A stretch of 64,000 nucleotides of DNA from Bradyrhizobium sp. SRL28 (GCF_018596315.1 NZ_JAHEAG010000030.1:1-64000), one strand, 5' to 3'; shown: positions 53,800-63,192, counted from the first letter of the stretch. Notes: generated by a model not told the origin, from the sequence alone. Numbers and translations are program-made.

Positions 53800-53877
53800 C
53801 TGCCGACGTCCCGCATTGTCTGCGCGACGTCATGCAGCGAAAAGAAAGGCGATATCGGGTACCCACAAACTTCGTCG

Positions 53878-53986
53878 GTACTAAAGTGCACACAAGCAAG
53901 AATAAAGCTTGCCGTCGAATGGCGCTCCAGGCCTCCGGAAGGGCGGCGGTGCCTGCCGAGGTGACTAGTGTACAAAAGTGCACAAA
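53878..53986. repeat. Pair of direct repeats in a gene-free stretch
   Basis: GTACTAAAGTGCACACA (53878-53894) and GTACAAAAGTGCACAAA (53970-53986) match at 15 of 17 positions and start 92 bp apart. They lie in the 332-bp gap 53800-54131 between the regulator and gspJ, where no gene was found. They could be binding sites of the nearby Crp/Fnr protein or of an unknown factor; the motif is not a classic CRP or FNR box. Confidence 0.4.
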
Positions 53987-54131
53987 CACGCACCTGCGTC
54001 GGTGCTGCGGGGGAGCGCTGGGGTCATTACATGAGAGCTGAGCTGGTTAGCGTTCTGTTTTATTCTCCGCGCCATGAAAAGCGATCGTGAAATCGAGGTC
54101 TTTGTTCAGGCGGCTTCGCCTTTAAGACCAT

Positions 54132-54779
54132 CTAGCCTTGGCGCAGCGCCACGATGGTGGCGGGCTCGTTGCGCCGCTCGTCCTTAAATTCGATCCGGAT
54201 CGAGACCAGATCCGGCAGCCGCTCGGCGCGAACCCAATCGGCACGCCAAGCCGGTTTGACCTTGGCATCGACGGTGCCGAAATAACCAATCCGGATTTCG
54301 CGCACGCCGCTAAGCACCACGACCCGGGTTGCGGCTGGCTCGGGGTTCTCCTTCGAGTGCGCCGCCCCGTTAAGCGCTACGAAGTCCGCAACGATATCGC
54401 CGCCGCTTCGTCGCAAGACGACCTTCTGCGGCCCGCCTCGCAGCGACCGTCCCTCGCTCAACCCCACGAAGGAGATCGCCTCGCCGCGACCGTCGAACCC
54501 GATGGCGTCTTTTGGACCTGCCCCGTCAAACCGGACCGGGAGCGCCGACCCCACCAGCGCAGCGACGGTCTGGATCGCGGCACTGGTCTCACTCCCGATC
54601 TCGCTGGCGCGATCGGCGCCGAAAGCCTGCCGTGCCATCGACAATCCGCCGGCCAGAAAGCCCGTCAGGATCGCCAGGATGGCGAGCGACAGCAGCAGTT
54701 CGATCAGCGTCAGCCCCTGCTCGCCCCGCCGGCGCGCAGCAACGCGGGCGATCAGCCGGCTACGGACCGCGCGCGTCAT
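54132..54779 (-). CDS. gspJ: Type II secretion minor pseudopilin GspJ
   Basis: A 215-aa prepilin. After a basic leader the cleavage site is GEQG|LTLIELLLSLAILAIL (Glu +5), followed by the pilin helix and a periplasmic domain (VVVLSGVREIRIGYFG, WRADWVRAERLPDLV) typical of GspJ. ATG overlaps the gspI stop (ATGA). Last of the J-I-H-F-E operon, since gspK is elsewhere. Confidence 0.85.
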   Translation of the reverse strand: MTRAVRSRLIARVAARRRGEQGLTLIELLLSLAILAILTGFLAGGLSMARQAFGADRASEIGSETSAAIQTVAALVGSALPVRFDGAGPKDAIGFDGRGEAISFVGLSEGRSLRGGPQKVVLRRSGGDIVADFVALNGAAHSKENPEPAATRVVVLSGVREIRIGYFGTVDAKVKPAWRADWVRAERLPDLVSIRIEFKDERRNEPATIVALRQG

Positions 54780-55222
54780 GGCTTCGCCTCGGTCGCAAGC
54801 TTCAACGCCGCGAGCTTGATGGCGGTGCCGTCCGGCGCCTCGACGGCTATTTCAACCCAGAACGACTGCAAGGCGCCATTTGCGGGTGCAGGCCGCGCGC
54901 CTTGCGCCGGTCGCGTATCGCCGGCGGGACGAAGTTCCGTGACGGTCTGCCGCCACCGGAATTTGTTCGCAACCAAACCTTCCCGGTAGCCCGGCGCAAG
55001 CGCCTCGGAAATCCCTGCGGCTTCGAGACGGGACTGCGCAACGCGCAGTGCGGTGCGATTGACCTGCGTGCGCGCATCGGAACGCATCGCCACCACCACG
55101 CCGGTCGATATTGCGCCGAGCCCCAATGCCAGGATGACGAAGGCAACGAGGATTTCGAGCAGCGCAAATCCGCGCTCGCTGCGGCGCTTGATAAATACTC
55201 GCCTGGATCGCGTGCCCATCAT
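54776..55222 (-). CDS. gspI: Type II secretion minor pseudopilin GspI
   Basis: A 148-aa prepilin: SERG|FALLEILVAFVILALGLG with the GspI-type helix, then a short periplasmic domain (LRVAQSRLEAAGISEAL, KFRWRQTVTELRPAG). Two tandem ATG codons at 55222 and 55219 overlap the gspH stop. It is tightly coupled to gspH and gspJ. Confidence 0.85.
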   Translation of the reverse strand: MMGTRSRRVFIKRRSERGFALLEILVAFVILALGLGAISTGVVVAMRSDARTQVNRTALRVAQSRLEAAGISEALAPGYREGLVANKFRWRQTVTELRPAGDTRPAQGARPAPANGALQSFWVEIAVEAPDGTAIKLAALKLATEAKP

Positions 55223-55659
55223 TGGATCAACCGCGGTTCGCCGGTCAGCCAGTTGACGGCGATGCGGGCCGATCGCCCATCCAGCGTCAGCGCGATCTCG
55301 CCGCCGGAAGACTGGCCGTCCGGATAGAATCTGATGCCGCCGAGATCGCCGAAGCGTTCCGTCTCGGCAACCACCACCGCGGCAATCATTCCACGCGGCA
55401 GATTGTGCATGGAATTCGGCAGGCCGAACCGGGCTTTCTCCACGTCGATCCGGAACAGCGTTTCGGTATTGCTCGACATCGCCTGCGCGCGGGCCAGTTG
55501 AAGCGTCGCCGTGACGGAGCGGGCCGTGACGGCGACACGGGTGGCCACGGCTTTTGGTTTAGCGGACAGCGTGCCGGCAAGGACAAGCCCGATGATCCCG
55601 ATGACCACCAGCAATTCGGCCAGCGTGAACCCGGCTGATGATCGTGGAGCGCGCTTCAT
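55219..55659 (-). CDS. gspH: Type II secretion minor pseudopilin GspH
   Basis: A 146-aa prepilin with cleavage site SSAG|FTLAELLVVIGIIGLV and the GspH domain (TLQLARAQAMSSNTETLFRI, GIRFYPDGQSSGGEIAL). The FYPDGxSSGG element is typical. ATG 55659 overlaps the gspF stop by 4 bp. Confidence 0.88.
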   Translation of the reverse strand: MKRAPRSSAGFTLAELLVVIGIIGLVLAGTLSAKPKAVATRVAVTARSVTATLQLARAQAMSSNTETLFRIDVEKARFGLPNSMHNLPRGMIAAVVVAETERFGDLGGIRFYPDGQSSGGEIALTLDGRSARIAVNWLTGEPRLIQ

Positions 55660-56921
55660 TGGAACGCGAGATTGTTGATCGACAGCACGGCGCTCATCAC
55701 ATGCATGATGAGCCCGCCGATGCTTCCGCCGATGACCAGGGTCAAAGCCGGCGTCAGCAGGCCGACCATGCGCTCGATGCGCCGCTGCAGGTCGGCCTCG
55801 ATCACGCTTGCCACCTGAATGAGCATGGGGCCGAGTTGGCCGGATTCCTCTCCGACGGCGACGAGGCGAAGCGATGCCGGCGGTAACAAGCCATCCCCTT
55901 CGAACGCGCGGTGCAGCGGCGTGCCTTCCGGAACACGCTTGATGGCGCCGTCATAGAGCGCATTCAGATGCCGGTTGGTGACGAGCGCACGCGCGGTCTG
56001 CATCGCCGACATCAACGGCACCCTTGCGACCAGCAGCGTGCCGAGCGCCCGCGCAAAGCCGCCGGCCTCGCGGTTTCGAAGGAGTCCGCCAATCACCGGC
56101 AGCGAGCATTTCAAACGATCGGCGCCAAGCATAACTTCCGGATTTTGCTTCGCCTTGCCCCACAACACGAAACCCGCTGCACCACAAAGAGCGACTGCCA
56201 GCAGGACGATCAGCCAGTTGTCCTGAACCTCCTCGAAGAAATGCAGGATGCCGGGAAGCGGAAGGCCGGCATCGACGAAGATCGGCGAGATGCTGGGTAT
56301 CAGCACGAACACAATGACCACGACCGACACCAGTGACATCAGGATCAGGATCATGGGATAGACGAGCGCGGAGGCAATCTTGTTGCGAATCTCGAGCCGG
56401 CGCGCCAGCAATTCGGCGATCTGCTTGAGGACCTGCCCGGTAACCCCTCCGGCTTCGCCGGCAGCCAAAATGGCCCGGTAGTCCGATGGAAACACGTCGG
56501 GCCGTTGCGCCATCGCCTCCGAAAGCTGCAATCCGGCCAGAACGTCCTTGAGAAGCCCGTTGGCGAGACGCGCGGTTTTCGGCGCGGCGCCCGGCCCTGC
56601 GATGATCCGGAACGCGGTATCGAGTGTCAGCCCGGAATTGGTCAGCGAAGCCAGTTCGACCGTAAAGGCCGTCAGTTCCTTCAGGCTGAAGCGGTTCGAT
56701 TGAACGAGCTCCCGTTTCCAGACCGACGTCTCGGCTTCACGCGCCGGAGCGGATGGCTGGCCCGAGCGTTCCGCCGTCCGGTCAGTCACGCCGTAGGTTT
56801 CGAACGGCGTCAGCCCCGAGCCGTAGAGCGCGTCGATGGCCGCATCGAGGCCTTCGGCAACGATCGTCCCCGCCGTGACCGCGCCTCGCGCCGTATAAGC
56901 CTTGTAGTGAAAAGTTGCCAC
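55656..56921 (-). CDS. gspF: Type II secretion inner-membrane protein GspF
   Basis: A 421-aa platform protein with three membrane segments and two cytoplasmic T2SSF domains: TVELASLTNSGLTLDTAFRI, EAMAQRPDVFPSDYRAILAA, AGEAGGVTGQVLKQIAELL and later LRLVAVGEESGQLGPMLIQV. The GxGE-type motifs (AGEAGG, VGEESGQ) are intact. GTG start with GGGAG 8 nt upstream. It is 14 bp after gspE. Confidence 0.92.
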   Translation of the reverse strand: MATFHYKAYTARGAVTAGTIVAEGLDAAIDALYGSGLTPFETYGVTDRTAERSGQPSAPAREAETSVWKRELVQSNRFSLKELTAFTVELASLTNSGLTLDTAFRIIAGPGAAPKTARLANGLLKDVLAGLQLSEAMAQRPDVFPSDYRAILAAGEAGGVTGQVLKQIAELLARRLEIRNKIASALVYPMILILMSLVSVVVIVFVLIPSISPIFVDAGLPLPGILHFFEEVQDNWLIVLLAVALCGAAGFVLWGKAKQNPEVMLGADRLKCSLPVIGGLLRNREAGGFARALGTLLVARVPLMSAMQTARALVTNRHLNALYDGAIKRVPEGTPLHRAFEGDGLLPPASLRLVAVGEESGQLGPMLIQVASVIEADLQRRIERMVGLLTPALTLVIGGSIGGLIMHVMSAVLSINNLAFQ

Positions 56922-56935
56922 AGGCCGTGCTCCCT

Positions 56936-58717
56936 TTACGACGCGCGGGTAACGCGAAGGACTTCTTCGAGCGAAGTCTCGCCGGCCCCGACCTTCAGCA
57001 GGCCATCCTCGTAGAGCGTGTGAAAGCCTGCTTCACGCGCGATCTGCTCGATCGCGCGCTGGTCCTGGCTCCTTCTTCCGATCGTTTCGCGGATCGCGTC
57101 GTCGACCACCAGCAGTTCCGATATCGTGGTGCGGCCGCTATAACCGGTATTGCCGCACGCCTCGCAGCCAACCGGCTCACGGCTGTGCGACCAATCTATT
57201 CGCGGATTGCCTGCTATCGCCATCTTGAGTTTGCCATGCGCGCGCTCGCCGTCGCTGTGCGGCCGCGAGCAGACCGGGCAAAGCTTTCTGACCAGACGCT
57301 GAGCCATCACGCCCGCAATCGTCGAGGCGAGAAGGTAGCGTTCCAGTCCGATGTCGATCAGGCGCGTAATCGCGGCAATCGCACTGTTGGTGTGCAAGGT
57401 CGAGAACACCAGATGGCCCGTCAGCGACGCCTGGATGGCGATGCGCGCGGTTTCGAGATCGCGGATTTCGCCGATCATGACGATATCAGGGTCCTGGCGC
57501 AGGATTGAGCGAAGCGCCGTCGGGAAGTCGAGACCAATCTGGGGCTGGACCTGGATCTGATTGATCCCCGAGAGCTGATACTCGATCGGATCTTCCACGG
57601 TGAACAGCTTCAGTTCGGGTCGATTGAGATCCTTCAACGCAGTGTAGAGCGTCGTCGTCTTGCCGCTTCCGGTCGGGCCGGTGACCAGAATGATGCCGTT
57701 CGGAAGCGCCATCAGGCGCTGGAGACATTCTTGCGTCCTGCCGTCGAGCCCGAGCTTGGTGAAGTCGAGCTCCACCCGGGTCCGGTCGAGGATTCTCATC
57801 ACGACGCTTTCGCCGAACACCGTCGGCAAGGTCGAGACACGGATGTCGATCTCGACGCCGCGAACCACGGTCTTGATGCGGCCGTCCTGCGGCAATCGCC
57901 GCTCGGCGATGTCAAGCTTGGCCATGATCTTCACGCGCGTCGTCAGTGCTGCCCGCAGCGTCGCGGGCACGAGGCGCTCCTGCTGCAAAAATCCGTCGAC
58001 GCGGAATCGAACGGCGACGGCGTCGCGTCCGGGTTCGATGTGCACGTCGGACGCGCCACGCTCGACGGCCCTTGCAATGATCTGGTTCACCAGACGGATG
58101 ACCGGCGCTTCGTTGGCGATATCGCGCAGGCGCTCGACGTCGAATTCGCTGCCGTCGTTGCCTGATATCGCGATGTCGTCGGTTTCCTCAGGCGGCGTCT
58201 CGGACGCCGCGTCCTGATACAGCGTCCGCAAGGCGCGCTCGATTTCCGCCGGAGCAATCACGGCGAGATCGACGCGCACGTCGAGCATGTAGCTGATGGC
58301 CTTTACGGACTCATCGACAAAGGGATCGGCGGTGGCGATCAACAGGCGCCGGCCGTCGAACGAGATCGGCAGGATCCGATTGGTCTTGAGGAAAGAGAAC
58401 TGCAAGCGGTCCGGCAGGACGGGACGGGACGGGATTTCCGCCGGTTCGATCAGAGGAAGACCGCAATAGGTCGCGTAGGCCAGACAGAGGTCGGCCTCGG
58501 AGATCAGACCGAGTTTGACCAGCACGAGATCGAAACGCTCGGAAGCCGCTTCGGCGGCCCGCCGGGCCCGGCCGACGGCGGCGGCATCGACCAGGTCCTT
58601 GCCGACCAGAAGGTCGGCAAACGCCTGCGCGAAGCCGGCGTCCCTTGGCCTTGGCAATTCCGTTCCCCGGCTTGGCGGCGCGGCCGGGCGCAACAATTGC
58701 TGGATATCGAATGACAT
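56936..58717 (-). CDS. gspE: Type II secretion ATPase GspE
   Basis: A 593-aa hexameric ATPase driving pseudopilus assembly. It has an N-terminal GspE_N domain (LPRPRDAGFAQAFADLLVG, RPVLPDRLQFSFLKTNRILP), Walker A VTGPTGSGKTTTLYT, the Asp box, Walker B VMIGEIRDLETARIAIQA, His box LVFSTLHTNSAIAAI and the tetra-Cys zinc site (CPVC ... CEACGNTGYSGR). ATG at 58717. First gene of the E-F-H-I-J operon and divergent from gspK across 148 bp. Confidence 0.93.
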   Translation of the reverse strand: MSFDIQQLLRPAAPPSRGTELPRPRDAGFAQAFADLLVGKDLVDAAAVGRARRAAEAASERFDLVLVKLGLISEADLCLAYATYCGLPLIEPAEIPSRPVLPDRLQFSFLKTNRILPISFDGRRLLIATADPFVDESVKAISYMLDVRVDLAVIAPAEIERALRTLYQDAASETPPEETDDIAISGNDGSEFDVERLRDIANEAPVIRLVNQIIARAVERGASDVHIEPGRDAVAVRFRVDGFLQQERLVPATLRAALTTRVKIMAKLDIAERRLPQDGRIKTVVRGVEIDIRVSTLPTVFGESVVMRILDRTRVELDFTKLGLDGRTQECLQRLMALPNGIILVTGPTGSGKTTTLYTALKDLNRPELKLFTVEDPIEYQLSGINQIQVQPQIGLDFPTALRSILRQDPDIVMIGEIRDLETARIAIQASLTGHLVFSTLHTNSAIAAITRLIDIGLERYLLASTIAGVMAQRLVRKLCPVCSRPHSDGERAHGKLKMAIAGNPRIDWSHSREPVGCEACGNTGYSGRTTISELLVVDDAIRETIGRRSQDQRAIEQIAREAGFHTLYEDGLLKVGAGETSLEEVLRVTRAS

Positions 58718-58865
58718 TCGCGCACTCGGCGGTGGGGTCTGCGTCGGCGCGATTCTAGGGGGTTTTGATTAACCAAAGCTTTGACGCTTTGTTTGCCATT
58801 CCCGCGTAAATATCGACCGAGGACGCAAGGTTAGGCCGCTGGCCGGCCCAGCAAGGCTTATCGAC

Positions 58866-59780
58866 GTGGCAATCCGGCCAAAGGCTCGAACACACCGATT
58901 CCCCGTCCCTGATCGGCCGGAATGCCCCTCCCTGCTCCACTCCAAGGCCCGACAATCAGGCTTCGCACTGGTCGCGGTAATCTGGACGTTGGGCCTGATT
59001 ACGCTGCTTGGAATGGCTGTCATCGTCGGCGCGCGTTACCGCACCAAGACGTCGTCGAACTACGCCTCGGTGACCGCAGCCGAGATGGCGGCAGAGAGTG
59101 CCGTCAACCTGGCGATTGCCACGGCGCTGACTGCTGCGCCCGAACAAGCCGTTAATTTTCCGTTGCGGTGCCGATTGCCCGGCGGCGAACGCGCCACGAT
59201 CACGGTCGAGGAAGAGACCGGAAAGATCGACCTGAACACGGCGAGCCCGGCCGCATTGACGCGCCTCTTCACTGCGCTCACGGGCGATCAGTCGAGAGGA
59301 GGTCGCATCGCCTCGCAGATCCTCGAATTCCGCAATCCCAAGGCGCAGGGCACGGCGGCCACCAAGCCGACCGAAGCACGCTTCACGACCGTGATGCAAC
59401 TGGACCAGATCGACGGCATGTCGCCTCGGCTGTTTCGAACAGCGCTTCGCCATGTCACGGTTCGCTCCGGGCGGCCGGAGCCCGACATGGAAGCCGCCTC
59501 CCCCGCCATGCTTAGACTGCTCAGTGTCGAGCCGAAGCAGGCGACCGCCAAGCGAGGGCTGCCCACAGGCGGCAGCATGACCATCCGCGCGGACATCAGC
59601 GCCTCAGACGGCACGCGCTTCATACGGGAAGCACTGGTTTCGCTGGAGGGCGGTAACGGGCGCCCCTACGTCATCCGCGAATGGCGGCGCGGGGATATCG
59701 ATTCATCAAGCTCGCGGCAGGAGCGTCCCCAAGGCGCGGCGCGCGCGTGCCTGCAAGTGCGCGAAGCAGCGGCAAGCTGA
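58866..59780 (+). CDS. gspK: Type II secretion minor pseudopilin GspK
   Basis: A 304-aa atypical pseudopilin: SG|FALVAVIWTLGLITLLGMAV, lacking the +5 Glu, as GspK does. Then a large periplasmic part with the helix-hairpin-helix type GKIDLNTASPAALTRLFTAL and FTTVMQLDQIDGMSPRLFRT. GTG start at 58866 gives a long leader. It lies on the plus strand, opposite to the other gsp genes, rather than between gspJ and gspL as is usual. Confidence 0.82.
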   Translation: MAIRPKARTHRFPVPDRPECPSLLHSKARQSGFALVAVIWTLGLITLLGMAVIVGARYRTKTSSNYASVTAAEMAAESAVNLAIATALTAAPEQAVNFPLRCRLPGGERATITVEEETGKIDLNTASPAALTRLFTALTGDQSRGGRIASQILEFRNPKAQGTAATKPTEARFTTVMQLDQIDGMSPRLFRTALRHVTVRSGRPEPDMEAASPAMLRLLSVEPKQATAKRGLPTGGSMTIRADISASDGTRFIREALVSLEGGNGRPYVIREWRRGDIDSSSSRQERPQGAARACLQVREAAAS

Positions 59781-59806
59781 CCTTCCATCGACTCCAAAAG
59801 CTGCAA

Positions 59807-60256
59807 CTAGCCTTTTGAATTGAGCACGACCGGTGGCGGCAGAGGTGGTGGCGGCGGCGGACGGACCGAGCCTTCGAGTTTTAAACGCTCCTCGACGACG
59901 GCGGGGCCCGGCTCCATCACGGTGCAGCCCTTGTAGCGCTGCAGATCCGCCAGCGCGTCGAGCCGCCTGCGTTCATCGATGAGCTGCTTGGGCGCATCCA
60001 GCGGATATCGTTCGTAGCCGTAGCCGGCCAGCGGCCCCACCGACAGCCAATACTCCAGCCGTGCGGCGCGCCGCGCCGCATAACGGAAGGACGCCGCGAT
60101 ACCGTTGCAACTCATGGATTCATCGACCGGCAAGACGGCATAGGGCGGCGGCGGTTCGATGATCGGATAGGCATAGGTCACACAGCCGGCCAGCGAGCAG
60201 GCCATGCTCGACAACAGCGAGAAATTCCTCAAACAGGCTGCCGCTCGTTTCGTCAC
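59807..60256 (-). CDS. Small lipoprotein next to gspD
   Basis: A 149-aa protein with a lipobox (SLLSSMACSLAGC, acylated Cys ~25), an Arg/Tyr-rich middle (FRYAARRAARLEYWLSVGPL, YERYPLDAPKQLIDERRRLD) and a Pro-rich tail (VRPPPPPPLPPPVVL). Its GTG overlaps the gspD stop (GTGA). By position it may be a pilotin-like partner of the secretin, but it has no recognisable pilotin sequence. Family unknown. Confidence 0.65.
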   Translation of the reverse strand: MTKRAAACLRNFSLLSSMACSLAGCVTYAYPIIEPPPPYAVLPVDESMSCNGIAASFRYAARRAARLEYWLSVGPLAGYGYERYPLDAPKQLIDERRRLDALADLQRYKGCTVMEPGPAVVEERLKLEGSVRPPPPPPLPPPVVLNSKG

Positions 60257-62706
60257 TGTGACGTTATCCGCTGCATCGTATTGGCCGGCGTGCGCTCGCG
60301 CGACGTCGTGTGGGGCATGTAGACATGCATCTTGCGCCGGTATTCCTCCGTCACGAGACGGCCTTCCGTGCCGTCGCGGACAACCTTGGGCGTGATCAGG
60401 ATGACGAGTTCGGTCTTCTGGACCTGATCGCCCCGGTTCGAGAACGCGGCGCCGAGCCCGGGTATGTCGCCGAGCAGCGGGATCTGGTTGCTGGTCTTGT
60501 TGGCCTGCTCCTGGATCATGCCGCCGAGCGCGAGGACCTCGCCGTCGTTGACGACGACGGTGGTCTTCACCCGACGCTGCTGGATGGTCGGCGAGTCGAT
60601 CCCGGATGACGTGGTTTTCACCACGGCGCTGACTTCCTGCTCGATCTCGAGCTGTACCCGGCCGCTCTCATTGATGCGCGGCGTCACCGAAAGGATCACG
60701 CCGGTGTCCTGCATGGTGATCGAGTTGACGATCGCCGTTTGCGCCGTCACGGTGCTGGTCGCGGTCTGCGTGGTGATCGGCACCTGATCGCCGATCTGCA
60801 GCCTGGCCGTCTTGTTGTCGAGCACCATCAGCGAAGGTGTCGAAATGACATTCACGCGTGTGATCGCGTTCAATGCGCTGAGCGTCGACGCGATGCTGGC
60901 TGCGTTGACGGCATAGTTGAACCCGGGAAATACGGATGCGACGCCGCCGGTCAGCGCATTTGTGAACGTGGCGGTCGGCGTGCGGTTTTTCGCTAGCGCC
61001 CATTGCACGCCATACTGCAGCTTGTCGTTCAGCGCCACCTCCGCGATGACAGCTTCGATCAGGACCTGGCTGGCGACGACGTCGAGCCCCTGAATGACAC
61101 GAAGCACGCGCTGGTAATCCCGCTCATTGGCCATGATGAGGAGCGAGTTCTTTGTCTCGTCGGCGACGATCTTGAGCGGCGGTTCATCGCCCACCCTGCT
61201 GGAGGACGGAGACGAAGATGGCTCCACCGAATCCGGCGCCAATGTTTCCGTCTCGTTGTTCAAAGCGCGCTGCAAGCTTTGCAGATCGTTGCCGGAACTG
61301 ACTCCGCGAAGCCCGATCCCTGCACCCTGATCGATATCCGGCGTCGCGCCACCTGCTCCCAGCGATTTTGCCGAGCTTGCCGAGAAGCTCGCCTGCTTCG
61401 ATCGCGGCGAAACGCTGCGCGTCGGCGGCTTCACCACCTTCATTTCATTCGCGAACATGGATTGCAGTACGCCGGCGAGCTCCGCCACCGGCCGGTTCTG
61501 CACCTGATAGACGTGAAGCTGCCGCTCGGAGCCTGCTGCCTTGGCATCGAGCCGCCTGATCCAGTTCTGCGCTCTCGGCAAATAGCTCGGCTGCGAGGTC
61601 ACGACCAGAATGGCGCCAAGCCGGGTGTTGGCGATGAACCTCACGCGGCCCTTGAGCGGTCCCTCTTTTTCGGCCGCGAAGATCGCCTTCAGTTCGTCGA
61701 CCATTTTTTCCGGCTGGGGCGTTTTCACCGGAACGACGGCAAACGACATGCCCTTCATGACATCGACGTCGAAGACCGAAATCGAGTCGAGCATGCTTTC
61801 GATTTCCGCCGGCGAGCCCTTGAGCGCGAGAATGTTGCGCGCATCGTCGGCCTGCACGATGGCGCCCTTCGGCACCATCGGCTCCAGCACGCGGGCGACT
61901 TCGGTGGCGGAAACGTATTTCAGGGAAACGACGCGAATGCCGTTGCCGGCAATGGCGCTCTCGGCCGGACCATCGCCGGTCGCAATCACGCCCGTGGCCG
62001 CCTGGTCGGCCGGCGCAATCCGGTAGGTGCCACGGCTTTGCACCAGCACCGCGCCGATCGGCACCAGCGCGGTCTGGAACATCTCCATCGCCTCGGCCTT
62101 GCTGACCGGACGCGTCGTTTGCACGGAAATGACGCCGTCGACGCGAGGGTCGACGACGTAGTTCACGCCGATCATGTCGCCGAGGACGGTCTTGGCGGCC
62201 TGCTGAAGCGGAACGCTCGCCAGATTGAGAACCACGTTCCCGTCCGCCCCTGCGGTCTTCCGTTTTGAATACGTCCCGCCGATCATGCTGCCGCTGCCGC
62301 CATCGATGACGGCAACGGCCTGCGACGAGGGTGACGGAAGCGGCACGGCGCCCGTAGGGCCGCCGTCATATGCATAGGTTTGCTCGAGGGAAACCGGCTG
62401 TCCTGAAGCCAGTCTGGGCTGTGACACCGTGGTCAAAGGCGTCGTGGTGGTAGTGGTGCAGCCCGACACAACGAGTATAGCCGCCGAACAGGCGGCTAAT
62501 CTCGTCGCAAGGCTACGAGAAGGCAACAAAGGCAAAACCCCCAACGACTTCGCGCCGTGGACGATTTTTGGCGCGTAAATATTTGGTAAAACATCATAGT
62601 TAATCGACAGTAAATCGGCCGGCCCGCTGGAGGCGTGCAGCCAGGATGCGTCCAGGAAAACCTGGAAAAATAGCGGGAGAGGACCATAGGTCCGGTTCGG
62701 ACCCAT
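60253..62706 (-). CDS. gspD: Type II secretion secretin GspD
   Basis: An 817-aa outer-membrane secretin lipoprotein. Lipobox VVSGC near residue 83; N0/N1-N3 domains (VVDPRVDGVISVQTTRPVSK, ALKGSPAEIESMLDSISVFD); secretin core GDQVPITTQTATSTV, GGMIQEQANKTSNQIPLLGD and KTELVILITPKVV. ATG 62706 follows GGGG at 8 nt but leaves about 60 residues before the apparent signal; a start at TTG 62541 would give a normal lipoprotein signal, so the N-terminus is uncertain. It is coupled to the downstream lipoprotein. Confidence 0.88.
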   Translation of the reverse strand: MGPNRTYGPLPLFFQVFLDASWLHASSGPADLLSINYDVLPNIYAPKIVHGAKSLGVLPLLPSRSLATRLAACSAAILVVSGCTTTTTTPLTTVSQPRLASGQPVSLEQTYAYDGGPTGAVPLPSPSSQAVAVIDGGSGSMIGGTYSKRKTAGADGNVVLNLASVPLQQAAKTVLGDMIGVNYVVDPRVDGVISVQTTRPVSKAEAMEMFQTALVPIGAVLVQSRGTYRIAPADQAATGVIATGDGPAESAIAGNGIRVVSLKYVSATEVARVLEPMVPKGAIVQADDARNILALKGSPAEIESMLDSISVFDVDVMKGMSFAVVPVKTPQPEKMVDELKAIFAAEKEGPLKGRVRFIANTRLGAILVVTSQPSYLPRAQNWIRRLDAKAAGSERQLHVYQVQNRPVAELAGVLQSMFANEMKVVKPPTRSVSPRSKQASFSASSAKSLGAGGATPDIDQGAGIGLRGVSSGNDLQSLQRALNNETETLAPDSVEPSSSPSSSRVGDEPPLKIVADETKNSLLIMANERDYQRVLRVIQGLDVVASQVLIEAVIAEVALNDKLQYGVQWALAKNRTPTATFTNALTGGVASVFPGFNYAVNAASIASTLSALNAITRVNVISTPSLMVLDNKTARLQIGDQVPITTQTATSTVTAQTAIVNSITMQDTGVILSVTPRINESGRVQLEIEQEVSAVVKTTSSGIDSPTIQQRRVKTTVVVNDGEVLALGGMIQEQANKTSNQIPLLGDIPGLGAAFSNRGDQVQKTELVILITPKVVRDGTEGRLVTEEYRRKMHVYMPHTTSRERTPANTMQRITSQ

Positions 62707-62806
62707 CAAAATGACCCCAACGGCGACCGGCGGCTGGCTGGATCGGGACGGAGCTGCTATATTTAATCCGCCCCGCGCTCTCGGCTTTGAATGTCAGGAT
62801 GACGGT

Positions 62807-62974
62807 ATGATGAACCTTGTCACAGCTCCCGTGAGCGAGAGCTTCTCGATCGTTGGGACGTGCATCAACTGCACCGCTCCGGCCAGTCTGCTCGCAACGA
62901 TGACCATCATCGCCATCGGCGCTGCATTGACATTTCGCTCCGAACGCCGCAACAGCGCGTCCAGCAAGGCCTGA
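62807..62974 (+). CDS. Small membrane protein, possible
   Basis: A 55-aa frame (ATG 62807 after AGGA) with a hydrophobic segment LLATMTIIAIGAALTF, two Cys residues (GTCINCTAP) and a basic tail. A longer frame to 62711 would run into the gspD start region. Plus strand, divergent from gspD. Composition is all that supports it. Confidence 0.4.
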   Translation: MMNLVTAPVSESFSIVGTCINCTAPASLLATMTIIAIGAALTFRSERRNSASSKA

Positions 62975-62991
62975 GCGAAGCAGTCAATCGG

Positions 62992-63192
62992 TCAGACGAG
63001 ATCGTCGGGATCGTATTCGACGAACTTCTTGTAGATCCAGCGCCTGCCGTCGTGCCGGCGCCATACCTTGCCCCACAACAGCCGCCCCGTGATCGAGCGC
63101 CTCGGCATGATGACCGTCCAGAGATGCCAGGTGTCCGCCCAGGTCCGCTCGGGATTGAGCGATGTGACTTGAAAGAGATTATAACGGCTCAT
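62992..63192 (-). CDS. Small conserved-looking hypothetical protein (Bradyrhizobium type)
   Basis: A 66-aa protein, rich in Trp and Arg: RYNLFQVTSLNPERTWADTW, MPRRSITGRLLWGKVWRRHD and WIYKKFVEYD. GGAG stands 9 nt before ATG 63192; a longer start at 63219 is possible. The motif pattern recurs in rhizobial genomes; no function known. Confidence 0.65.
   Translation of the reverse strand: MSRYNLFQVTSLNPERTWADTWHLWTVIMPRRSITGRLLWGKVWRRHDGRRWIYKKFVEYDPDDLV

Noticed and set aside
61003..62268. A 421-codon plus-strand frame
   Set aside because: It is antisense to gspD, with Arg/His-rich composition and no ribosome site or domain; high-GC shadow.
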